From positions 1 to 47,320 of the forward strand of contig VYFG01000075.1 of NCBI GenBank assembly GCA_009842505.1: a DNA stretch of 47,320 nucleotides, read 5' to 3'. Made by a program: the position numbers and the translations under genes. This document shows positions 26,113-34,235 of this stretch, piece after piece (the stretch's first letter is position 1; every line of letters starts with the position of its first letter). Under the pieces are notes generated by a model that saw only the letters and a program-made list of their open reading frames with translations, did no database searches and was not told the origin of the DNA. This stretch comes from Gammaproteobacteria bacterium. Lineage in GTDB: Bacteria > Pseudomonadota > Gammaproteobacteria > Arenicellales > Poriferihabitantaceae.

Positions 26113-27195
26113 ATGAAGACAATAAATCCAGCGACAACTGTCATCGTATCTGCTCTCGGACTGCTGTTGGCAGCATGCGGCGGTGGAGGCGGCAACAATC
26201 CCGGAAGCGGCGAACAGTTGGAACAGATGCCGGGCGACGGCTCCCAGCAAATGCCAGGGTGGCTCGATGAATGAACAGGAGCCTGACGAAACGATTCAGC
26301 CTCCCGGCCAGGGAGGGGGAGCACCGGCCGGGTCCGGCGGGCCGGGTTCCGGTCCGGCAAGTTCGACGAAACGGCCCAGTCTCTCGGCCGGGGGAGTGAC
26401 GGTCGGTATCTCCCACAAAGACGGTCTTGCCACATTTTCGGTCAATAAGGGCGGCACCCCCTGGACAGACGACGGGTTCAAGCATTTCCGGGGCGGTGCC
26501 GGCAGTGGTGATTGGACTGGCACAGCAACGAAACTGAACACCAACGCAGCCACCGCAACCGAGCGTTTCCGCGTGATTACGGACATTGACATTGTTGAGC
26601 CCAACGACGGGGACTACATCGCCTACGGGTACTGGAGCAGGAACCCGTCCACTTCCTACGATAGTTCGGGTGACAGCTTCACCAACATGGATCTGGACAA
26701 TGGCTTCGAGCCGTTCTACTACGGGAGCATGCCCTATGCCGGCGATGTCAAGAGTCTGGTCGGGGAAGCAACCTACACCGGCGACGCCATGGGCGCATAC
26801 CAGATATCGGATTTGAAACGACCCATGGGTTTTTCGAAGCGCAGGTCAGCCTGACAGCGACTTTCGGGCCTGATGGGCGGGTAGAAGGACGCATGACCGG
26901 AATGAATGACACCGAGAGGCTTGTCCTCGAAGGAGAAAATCCATTATCTATCCTCAGTGATCCATTGTCGTTCTCCGCCGATTACGACAGTTCGGGTCGC
27001 AGCTTCGTCAACAGGGATTGCGGCATCGCCAACTGCGATTGGGGAGGGTATTTCCTCGGGCCGACCGGGCAGGCTCCGACCGGCGCCGCGGGCTGGTTCA
27101 GGAACCTGACCATCGACAAAATCATCGGCAGTGGTATTACCGCGAGACGTATCACCACGAGACTGGACGGATCCTTCGGCGCACAGCGGCCATAG
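26113..27195 (+). pseudogene. TbpB/surface-lipoprotein-like gene, frameshifted twice
   Basis: Frame one (26113–26274) encodes a lipoprotein signal peptide with lipobox LLAAC and a Gly/Asn-rich linker, then a stop. The protein continues in another frame from about 26250 (GGSMNEQEPDETIQPP) with a Gly/Pro linker and beta-rich region, including VGEATYTGDAMGAYQI. A second shift in GGGTTTTT near 26830 leads to FEAQVSLTATFGPDGRVEGR and a last beta segment ending at 27195. The G-x-A-x-Y-x-G-x-A-x-G-x-Y pattern and the S-L-T-A-x-F-G strand recall the C-lobe barrel of transferrin-binding-protein-B-like surface lipoproteins. As it stands no full protein can be made. Confidence 0.6.
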
Positions 27196-27410
27196 CGATG
27201 ACCCCAGCACAACATGATCCTCTGATCCACTCACAAACATGACGCATTTGCCCAACAATCACCGCAAGAAGCTGATCCGGGTGAAGGGAAGGTTTCCCGG
27301 ACACCGGGTTTCGTTTCGCGATTGCGACCAGACTGGAACGCCTGATCGAAGGTTTATCAGAGTTCAAATCAAAGGCGTCGCCCAGGCGCTTTGATACTCC
27401 GTAGTTTGCC
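27196..27410. other. Intergenic region before LysR gene
   Basis: About 215 bases without a supportable gene. The stretch should contain the promoter of the LysR gene that follows. No strong hairpin or promoter box stands out. Confidence 0.35.
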
Positions 27411-28358
27411 GTGTCTGGTCCCTACCATGTTCCGCTGCCCTCGATACGCGCCCTGCGTATCTTCGAGAGCGCCGTCCGGCACCTGAGCTTCAGCGCCGCC
27501 GCCGAGGAGTGCCACACCACGCAGCCGGCCGTCAGCCGCACCATTGCCGACTTGGAGCGCCGGCTCTCGGTCCGGCTGTTCGAACGCGACCACCGTATCA
27601 TCAGGCTCACGGAGGCGGGGGAGATATTCCATCGCTCCGTCGCCATCGGTATGGAGCGCATCGCCGCGGGCGTGATCGCGGCTTCGAGCATCCCGGAGGG
27701 CCAGCGGGTGGTCGTCGCCTGTGGTCATGGCACCTCGCACCTGTTCGTGATGCCTCGCTTCGAAGCCCTGCGTCGGGCGCTCGGCGAGGACATCTGCCTG
27801 CGCATCCTCACGCTCGACTACGACATGCTCGACCGCATGGACGACAGCGAAGTCGACTTGATGCTCATCTTCGAAAAGAACTCCGACGCATCCGAGGATA
27901 TGGTGGCGGTTTTCAACGAGGCCATCACGCCGGTTTGCTCGCCCGGCTTCGCAGCAACCCACACACAGATCCTGGACCGTCCCGTTGCGGAGTGGAGTTC
28001 GATGCCGTTTCTCCGGCTCGCGCGGTCCGCGCAATGCTGGGCGACCTGGCACGACTGGTTCGAGTCCGCCGGGTATCCGGAGCCGCTGCCCCGGTATACC
28101 GGTATCGAGGACTACGTCTACCTGCTCGAGGCGGTCATCTCCGGTCAGGGTCTCGCGCTCGGCTGGCGCCACTTCATCGACCACCACATTGACTCGGGGG
28201 CCCTGGTCACGGTCTCCGACAGCTTCGTCGAACTGGACCGGGGCTGTTTCGCCAGGTTCACCAAACGTGGACGCCTGCGGCCGGTCGCCCATCAGTGCCT
28301 TGACGCTTTCGTAGGCCTGGCGGGCGAACCGCCGCGATTGGTCAGTTGCATGTCCTAG
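27411..28358 (+). CDS. LysR-family regulator (GcvA-like)
   Basis: Transcriptional regulator of 315 residues. The N-terminus (SIRALRIFESAVRHLSFSAA, then TTQPAVSRTIADLERRLSVRLF) is the winged helix typical of the GcvA/AmpR branch, and a type-2 periplasmic-binding-like effector domain follows. The only plausible start is a GTG at 27411; no in-frame ATG occurs before the DNA-binding domain. Neighbours do not identify a target, since a dead lipoprotein gene lies upstream and a LuxR solo downstream. Confidence 0.87.
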   Translation: MSGPYHVPLPSIRALRIFESAVRHLSFSAAAEECHTTQPAVSRTIADLERRLSVRLFERDHRIIRLTEAGEIFHRSVAIGMERIAAGVIAASSIPEGQRVVVACGHGTSHLFVMPRFEALRRALGEDICLRILTLDYDMLDRMDDSEVDLMLIFEKNSDASEDMVAVFNEAITPVCSPGFAATHTQILDRPVAEWSSMPFLRLARSAQCWATWHDWFESAGYPEPLPRYTGIEDYVYLLEAVISGQGLALGWRHFIDHHIDSGALVTVSDSFVELDRGCFARFTKRGRLRPVAHQCLDAFVGLAGEPPRLVSCMS

Positions 28359-28664
28359 AGGAGGGCGTCATCGTGGTGTTCGACCGGTGCTATTTCTCGT
28401 TCATATTCCCGCACGCCGTCGTGCGGATCGACACCCACCAGGTGTCCCGATTCTAGGATAGTAACAAGACATGTTGGCGTCACGGTTGGAATCTTTCCGG
28501 ATTACCTTCTTGGATGTTGTTCCTGCAGTTGTAGCTGACTGCGGCAGCGAATTACCCCGATCCATCCTGATGGAGGAATTCCGGGAAAAGCTGACAGGCT
28601 CCGCAGTCCGTAAGAAAGAAAAAGGCAGAACAATAAAACACCGACACATACCGGAGCCATCCAT
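28359..28664. promoter_or_regulatory. Intergenic region with hairpin before LuxR gene
   Basis: This 306-base gap holds a compact hairpin, CCGCACG (28409–28415) with CGTGCGG (28420–28426) around a CCGT tetraloop, without a T-run. The 3' half is richer in A and T and probably contains the LuxR-gene promoter. No lux-box-like palindrome of about 20 bases was found. A 65-codon frame (28471–28668) shows no domain and is not called. Confidence 0.4.
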
Positions 28665-29600
28665 ATGAGAAGAAAATCCCGCCGGGAGGAGCTGATGTAC
28701 TCCTGGCATTGCCAGTACTATTTCCACTTCACCAGCACCCGCAAAGAGGTCCACGCGGGACTCCACCGCATGATCCGGGACCTCCAGGTGGACCACTTCG
28801 CCTGCTTCCTCATCCGCATCTCCCAGGACCGGTCCCCCATCCTCCGGCCCCCGGAGGCCTTCACCAGCTATCCCCGGGCATGGATCGAATCCTATATCCG
28901 GAGTGCAAGCTACCTCCCCGACCCGATCATCCACGAGGCCCGGGGGACCTGCGAGCCCTTCTACTGGGGGACGGACCGGTTCCTGAAGCCCTACAGCCCC
29001 CTGCAGCGCCGGGTGATCGAGGAGGCCGGGGAACACGGCATCCGGTTTGGCCTCGCGATCCCGGTGCATGGACCCACGGGTTCCTTCGGGGTGTTCATCG
29101 TGACCCACCGGAACCTGGCGTGGCTGAAGAAGAGAACGGAAGGGGAATACGCCCGGCTGTACGCCGTCGCCTTCGATGTGCACGAATACATGCTGGACCG
29201 TGCGGTTGCGAAGGTGCGGAGGGTGGAGGATGCATTGGACCTTAGGGATCCGGGGCTGCTGAGGAAGCACGAGAAGGAGGTCCTTTATTGGACCCTGGAA
29301 GGCTATCCGGCGAAGGTGATTGGCCATATTCTGGGTCTGACGAAGAACACGGTGAACCAGTACCTGAATGTTGTGAGGAAGAAGCTGGGATGCCGGACGA
29401 AGTTCGAGGCGGCGGTTCGGGCGTCCCGGTACGGGTTGCTGGACGGGTGTTTCGATCGCGGGCGGAGGGATCTCCGTCGGGAGGTGTACCCGATGGAGCC
29501 GGACGGGGACCGTTGGATCGAGGGGACGGTGATGGTGAATCGGGAGGGAGAGGAGGTGGTTAGGGGGGAGAAGGAGGACGGGGAGGAGGGCGATAGGTAG
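28665..29600 (+). CDS. LuxR-type regulator with autoinducer-binding domain (LuxR solo)
   Basis: Regulator of 311 residues: an N-terminal autoinducer-binding domain and a C-terminal LuxR helix-turn-helix (EKEVLYWTLEGYPAKVIGHI and LGLTKNTVNQYLNVVRKKLG, residues about 205–245). Conserved ligand-site positions are recognisable (W and Y in WIESYIRSASYLPDP, and FYWG). No LuxI synthase lies in the window, so it is a solo. An unusual acidic/basic tail of about 45 residues follows the HTH. GGGAGGAG lies just before an internal ATG at 28695, which may be the true start, ten residues shorter. Confidence 0.85.
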   Translation: MRRKSRREELMYSWHCQYYFHFTSTRKEVHAGLHRMIRDLQVDHFACFLIRISQDRSPILRPPEAFTSYPRAWIESYIRSASYLPDPIIHEARGTCEPFYWGTDRFLKPYSPLQRRVIEEAGEHGIRFGLAIPVHGPTGSFGVFIVTHRNLAWLKKRTEGEYARLYAVAFDVHEYMLDRAVAKVRRVEDALDLRDPGLLRKHEKEVLYWTLEGYPAKVIGHILGLTKNTVNQYLNVVRKKLGCRTKFEAAVRASRYGLLDGCFDRGRRDLRREVYPMEPDGDRWIEGTVMVNREGEEVVRGEKEDGEEGDR

Positions 29601-29842
29601 GGCGAGTTGATCTTTCGGGTGTTGGTTTTCATGGGCCAATCGCCGTTGGAGCCGGTCCTTATCCAGGAGTCGGAGGTATTTCTTACGGTTACGCGAACCA
29701 GACCCTCCAGGGCCGGCCCTGACGCGGCAGGAAATCCATCCTTCGCGGTGCACCGCATATCCGGGTGTGCGAATTCATGCGCTGGTTGTCCGCCGACAGG
29801 TTTCAGGGTCCAGGGAGCGTGAATGCCGGGGAAGAAGTCCCG

Positions 29843-30526
29843 TCAATCCTGTCCGAGAAGGTCCCGGTGGGCCTGTTTGAGGTGGGAAATGATGATATCC
29901 GCCGCGTGGTTCTGGTCGCGTCGCCGGATGGCGACCATGAGACGCCAATGATCCTCGTTGTAGAAACGGATGCGGTCCGGCGTCAGCACGTGATCCTTGC
30001 GTGCGCTCCACTGGTTGTGTGACCGGATGTCATTGATCAACCGGTAGATCCATTTCAGCAGCGGATTCTGGCAGCAGCTCGCCAGGGTCATGCGAAAGGC
30101 CTCGTCGGCCATGGAAAACGCGTTGGGATCGTTTTCCGTCCCCTCGGCCAGCTTCAGCACTTCCTCCAGCCGGTTCAGGTCCCGGTTGCTCGCATTCAGA
30201 ATGACCAGCCGCACGATATGGGGCTCGATGGCCATGCGGGTCTCGATCAGTTCCAGCGGACTGGTCTCTTCCGAGATGTCCTCCCGTTCGGTATCACTGC
30301 GATAGGTAACGAACGTGCCGCTGCCGAACTTGCGTCGCACCAGGTTTGCCTGTTCCAGCTGTTCCAGCGCGGTACGGATGGTGCCCCTGGCCGCCTTGAA
30401 GCGGGCGGCAAGGTCCCGCTCCGAAGGCAGGCGTTCGTTGTAGCCGTACTGACCGGAAATGATGGATTCCCGGATCCGGTTGAAAACGCCAGCGGAACCG
30501 GTGCTGACCTGAAGGGGATGTTCCAT
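29843..30526 (-). CDS. GntR-family (FadR subfamily) regulator
   Basis: Regulator of about 227 residues. The N-terminal winged helix has GYNERLPSERDLAARFKAAR and the wing VRRKFGSGTFV; the C-terminal all-helical FCD-type ligand domain contains EPHIVRLVILNASNRDLNRL and an HxxxxxxxxxxDH metal-like pattern (DIRSHNQWSARKDHV). The frame reaches 30580, but ATG at 30526 (MEHPLQVSTGSAG) fits the family N-terminus best. It is divergent from the glutamine-synthetase-like operon and likely controls it. Confidence 0.87.
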   Translation of the reverse strand: MEHPLQVSTGSAGVFNRIRESIISGQYGYNERLPSERDLAARFKAARGTIRTALEQLEQANLVRRKFGSGTFVTYRSDTEREDISEETSPLELIETRMAIEPHIVRLVILNASNRDLNRLEEVLKLAEGTENDPNAFSMADEAFRMTLASCCQNPLLKWIYRLINDIRSHNQWSARKDHVLTPDRIRFYNEDHWRLMVAIRRRDQNHAADIIISHLKQAHRDLLGQD

Positions 30527-30670
30527 GGGCCCAATCGGCGAACGGTTCAATAATGGTATACAAAAAAGATCATATATCATCTAATGAGGTATTGCAAACA
30601 CCCCGGAACTTGGGCTAAATATATCCCTGTAGTGATAAACAGCCCGGCATGTCGCCCTGTTTCGGGATTT

Positions 30671-30708
30671 GGTTCCTGAAATTATGGACCAAAATTATAC
30701 CATATGGT
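30671..30708. promoter_or_regulatory. Candidate GntR operator region
   Basis: The divergent gap contains GGTTCC...GGACC (30671–30690) and the perfect palindrome ACCATATGGT (30699–30708), preceded by ATTAT. A TGGTATAC motif also lies near 30553 close to the gntR start. FadR-subfamily regulators bind palindromes of the TGGTnnnACCA kind, so these are plausible operators. A TTGACT box at 30728–30733 may be the -35 element for the downstream operon. Confidence 0.4.
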
Positions 30709-30814
30709 TCCCGCATGTCGCGAGGAGTTGACTGTCTTACATACGACACCGGAATTGTGAAATCATCGCGTTTCGTTAAACACTAGACCTACACCTTAAA
30801 GATGGAGAAGTTTT

Positions 30815-32356
30815 ATGGCCACCACCAAAAAGAAGTCCACGAAGAAGAAAACCACCACCAAGCGCAGAACCACCCGCGTACAGACTTCCACCGACCTTGA
30901 GCGTCACGTCAACGCTCCCGGGCGCGCGGACCTGGTGAAAAAAGTCCGTCAGAAGATCAACAAGCTCGGCATCACCTATATCTATTACCAGTTCGTCTCT
31001 GTCACCGGCCGCATTGTCGGCAAGGGCATACCGGCGGACCATTGGGAACGCAACGCCGAGCGCGGCTTCCAGCTCGTCTACGGTTCGACGGCGAACCTGT
31101 TCATCGACCGCCACAGCAATTACATCGGTTACGGGCCGGAAGCGTCAGAGCTTGTGGGTATTCCGGATCCGGAGACCTTCGTCCAGCTCCCTTGGGACAA
31201 GCGTGTGGCACGGGTGTTCTGCACCTGCTTCCGCAACCGGGAGGAACGGGTCAATCCGGGCGGGCACCTGACTTCGGACTGCCGCGGAAACCTCCGGATC
31301 ATCCACGAGGAATTTCAGGCCAAGCACAACATGCACTTAAGGGCCGGCACCGAGCCGGAGATGATGTGGCTGAAAAAGGACGCGGAAGGCAAAATAACCG
31401 GCGGGGTCACCAAGCCCAACTGCTACCACATCGACCAGTTCGAGGAACTGCGGCCCGCGTTCATCAAGGCCATCGAATACAGCCAGGCCATGGGCCTCGA
31501 CATGATCCAGGGTGACCACGAGGACGCCCCAGGGCAGCTTGAGCTCAACATCATGTTCGACGATGTTCTGCGTAACTCGGACCGGCTGACCACCTACCGC
31601 CAGGTCTGCGCCCAGGTGGGCCGGGAACTGGGGCTGCATGCCTGCTTCATGTCCAAGCCGTTCATGGGCGTGTCCGCTTCCGGCTGCCACCACAACCTGT
31701 CCCTGTGGTCCGGCGGCAGGGACGTGGTGAACCGGCTGCACCACAAGGACCTCCCGGGAATGGAGGGCGCGTTCACCTATCGCGTGGACGGCAAGAACCA
31801 CTTCATGCCGGACCCGAAGATCGACCCCGTGAAGCCGGGCCCGGTGGGCCTGCAGTCTATCGGCGGCGTGATCGAGCATCTCGGCGCCCTGACCTCCATC
31901 GGCTCTTCCACGGTGAATTCCTATCGCCGCCTCTGGGATACCGGATTCTGGGCGCCCGTGTTCGCGGACTGGGGCTACCAGAACCGGACATGCGCGTTGC
32001 GCGTGTCCGCGCCCGGGCGCTTCGAATACCGCTCAGTGGACTCCATGGTGAACCCGTATCTCATGGGAGCGGCGCTGCTGAAGGCCTTTGACGACGGCAT
32101 CAGCCGGAACATCGACCCGGGTGAGCCCGAGGAACGCAACATCTACGAGGCCATGGAGGCCGGCAAGCAGGTCAAGCGGCTGCCGATGAATCTCGGCGAG
32201 GCGCTGGACCGCCTGGCGAAGGACGATGTCATCCGCTCCTCGATGCCGGACGAGATGTTCAAGGTGTACCACCACTACAAGAACGACGAGTGGGAGAGGT
32301 TCAATCACACCGTGACCGACTGGGACATCGACACCTACATGGACTGCCTGCCCTGA
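30815..32356 (+). CDS. Glutamine-synthetase-family enzyme with Lys/Thr-rich N-terminal tail
   Basis: ATP-dependent ligase of the glutamine synthetase superfamily, 513 residues. Catalytic motifs are present: AGTEPEMMWL (E-x-E metal ligands), QGDHEDAPGQLELNI, SGCHHNLSLW, STVNSYRRLW, RVSAPGRFEYRSVDSMVNPYL. With the three glutamate-synthase-like genes downstream it could be gamma-glutamylmethylamide synthetase (GmaS), or a GlnT-type glutamine synthetase as in the rhizobial glx cluster. The first 22 residues (MATTKKKSTKKKTTTKRR...) form a highly basic, histone-like tail absent from ordinary members. The gene starts 9 bases after GGAG and is divergent from the GntR regulator. Confidence 0.82.
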   Translation: MATTKKKSTKKKTTTKRRTTRVQTSTDLERHVNAPGRADLVKKVRQKINKLGITYIYYQFVSVTGRIVGKGIPADHWERNAERGFQLVYGSTANLFIDRHSNYIGYGPEASELVGIPDPETFVQLPWDKRVARVFCTCFRNREERVNPGGHLTSDCRGNLRIIHEEFQAKHNMHLRAGTEPEMMWLKKDAEGKITGGVTKPNCYHIDQFEELRPAFIKAIEYSQAMGLDMIQGDHEDAPGQLELNIMFDDVLRNSDRLTTYRQVCAQVGRELGLHACFMSKPFMGVSASGCHHNLSLWSGGRDVVNRLHHKDLPGMEGAFTYRVDGKNHFMPDPKIDPVKPGPVGLQSIGGVIEHLGALTSIGSSTVNSYRRLWDTGFWAPVFADWGYQNRTCALRVSAPGRFEYRSVDSMVNPYLMGAALLKAFDDGISRNIDPGEPEERNIYEAMEAGKQVKRLPMNLGEALDRLAKDDVIRSSMPDEMFKVYHHYKNDEWERFNHTVTDWDIDTYMDCLP

Positions 32357-32448
32357 CGGGCGGGTACCCGGTCTGCCCCCTCGGATGCGGCGCATCCGGC
32401 GGGGCGGCCCGGACCTTTTCAACCTGACAATCTTCGAGGAAACCACAC

Positions 32449-33384
32449 ATGTGCGGAATAGCTGGACTCATACACCGGGGCAAGAATGCCGATGTCGGGT
32501 CGGAAATGACCGCGATGCTGCAGTCATTGAAGCATCGCGGACCCGATTCCACCGGTTTCGCGCTCTACGGCGTCCCTGCCGAGGACCAATTCGTGATGCG
32601 CTTCAAGGTTGCCGAACAGGAGGACATGAAGCACGGGTTCGACATTCATCAGGCGGTCATCGACCGCAAGAACAAGGTCAATGACCGCCTGGACAAGCTC
32701 GGCGCGAAAATCGTCTCCGAGGAAACGTCCACCGAGTACGCCCACCGCTACACGTTCAGTTACAGCGGCGACATGCGCAAGCTGGCGGACTTCGTCGAGG
32801 ACATCGACGGCGCCGAGATCCTTTCTATCGGCAAAGGTCTTGAACTCATCAAGGACCTGGGCGACGCGGCCGAGGTGTCCGGCCAGTATTCTCTGACCGG
32901 CTTCCAGGGCACCCACGCCATCGGTCATACCCGGATGGCCACGGAATCCGACGTCGATATCCGCTCCGCCCATCCCTACTGGGCCTATCCGTTCAACGAC
33001 GTGTCGGTGGTGCACAACGGCCAGCTCACCAACTACTGGACGTACCGTCGCGCCATGGAACGCAAGGGGCATCGCTTCATGTCCAACTGCGACTCCGAGC
33101 TGATCGCTGTCTATGTGGCGGACCGTATCGATTCCGGCGACGACCTGGAAAGCGCGATGCACCGGTCGGTGGACGAACTGGACGGCGTCTTCACCTATCT
33201 CGTAGCCACCAGCGACTCCCTTGGCATGGCCAAGGATGTCATGGCTGCAAAGCCCATGGTCCTGTACGAAAGCAACGATTTCGTGGGCCTGGCATCCGAG
33301 GAAGTGGCCATCCGGAGTATTTTTCCAAACGAAATCGAAACCTGGGATCCCTATGAAGGCGAGGTGAGAGTATGGCAAGCGTAG
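32449..33384 (+). CDS. Class II glutamine amidotransferase subunit (MgsA/GlxB-like)
   Basis: Glutaminase-type subunit of 311 residues. It starts MCGIAGLIHRG, so Cys2 is the N-terminal nucleophile after Met removal; LKHRGPDSTGFALYG, AIGHTRMATESDV and VVHNGQLTNYWTYR are class II amidotransferase landmarks. In N-methylglutamate synthase the corresponding subunit (MgsA) is one of three pieces split from glutamate synthase. It overlaps the next gene by 13 bases. Whether it releases ammonia or methylamine from its amide substrate cannot be told from sequence. Confidence 0.83.
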   Translation: MCGIAGLIHRGKNADVGSEMTAMLQSLKHRGPDSTGFALYGVPAEDQFVMRFKVAEQEDMKHGFDIHQAVIDRKNKVNDRLDKLGAKIVSEETSTEYAHRYTFSYSGDMRKLADFVEDIDGAEILSIGKGLELIKDLGDAAEVSGQYSLTGFQGTHAIGHTRMATESDVDIRSAHPYWAYPFNDVSVVHNGQLTNYWTYRRAMERKGHRFMSNCDSELIAVYVADRIDSGDDLESAMHRSVDELDGVFTYLVATSDSLGMAKDVMAAKPMVLYESNDFVGLASEEVAIRSIFPNEIETWDPYEGEVRVWQA

Positions 33385-34211
33385 AACACAAGTCCCATGA
33401 CATGGGGCTGCACACCGAGCAACTCTCGGGCCGCACGCAGCAACGGTTTTTCGATGCCAGCGCGCAGGAGAATTTCACCTATCCCTGGGCCCACGAGGTC
33501 GACTTCGGCGAGCAGGCGGAATTCGACGCTGCGGACATGGAGTCCACGGCCATCAATCTCAGGATCCGCGAACTCCTCGAAAGCGGTGTCGGCTCCATCA
33601 CGGTGAAGAATCCCAGGGCCCGCCATGGGGTGGGCGTGGGCATACTCAACCGGGCGAACATCACCTACGAGGGCAGCCTCGGGTATTTCGGCTGCGGGCT
33701 GATCGACGGGCCCAACGTGCACATTACCGGCCGGGTGGGCTGGTCCTGCGCCGAGAACATGATGGCGGGCACCGTGGTCATCGAGGGCAACGGGGGCTCC
33801 ACCTTCGGCGCCGCGATTCGCGGCGGCGACCTCGTCTGCAAGGGCGATGTCGGCTCCCGTACCGGGATCGACCAGAAGGGCGGCACCATCATCGTCGGCG
33901 GCCGCACCGGCGCCTTCTCCGGCTTCATGATGCAGCGCGGCCGCATGGTGATCTGCGGCGACGCTGGCAAGAACCTCGGGGACTCCATGTATGACGGCAC
34001 CATCTACGTGGGCGGCGACGTGGAAGACCTCGGTGTGGACTGCGTGCCCGGGGAACTGACCGAACTGGACGTCAAGTGGCTTGCCACCAAGCTCGGCATG
34101 TATGGCCTGGAGCCGGAGTGCGGGATCGGGAACATGAAGAAGTTCGTGGCCGGCAAGCAGCTCTGGAACTACGACAACCTCGAGCCTTCCGAGAAGAAAC
34201 TGGTTCTCTAG
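33372..34211 (+). CDS. Glutamate synthase GXGXG-domain subunit (MgsB-like)
   Basis: This 279-residue protein is essentially the C-terminal right-handed beta-helix (GXGXG) domain of glutamate synthase as a free subunit: repeated Gly-rich turns such as GCGLIDGPNVHITGRVGW, GTVVIEGNGGSTFGAAIRGG, GDVGSRTGIDQKGGTIIVGG. In MgsABC-type complexes this part plays a structural role beside the amidotransferase and FMN subunits. It is cotranscribed between them. Confidence 0.87.
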   Translation: MASVEHKSHDMGLHTEQLSGRTQQRFFDASAQENFTYPWAHEVDFGEQAEFDAADMESTAINLRIRELLESGVGSITVKNPRARHGVGVGILNRANITYEGSLGYFGCGLIDGPNVHITGRVGWSCAENMMAGTVVIEGNGGSTFGAAIRGGDLVCKGDVGSRTGIDQKGGTIIVGGRTGAFSGFMMQRGRMVICGDAGKNLGDSMYDGTIYVGGDVEDLGVDCVPGELTELDVKWLATKLGMYGLEPECGIGNMKKFVAGKQLWNYDNLEPSEKKLVL

Positions 34212-34235
34212 CCCACAGATTGAGAGGAACAACAC

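Noticed and set aside
25887..26270. 127-codon plus-strand frame
   Set aside because: It overlaps the lipoprotein signal-peptide frame, is Arg-rich, and shows no domain; it is likely a shadow.
28471..28668. 65-codon frame before the LuxR gene
   Set aside because: No ribosome-binding site or recognisable motif; it overlaps the LuxR start and lies in promoter-like DNA.
28665..29600. A complete quorum-sensing pair
   Set aside because: No acyl-homoserine lactone synthase gene or lux-box palindrome is present nearby.
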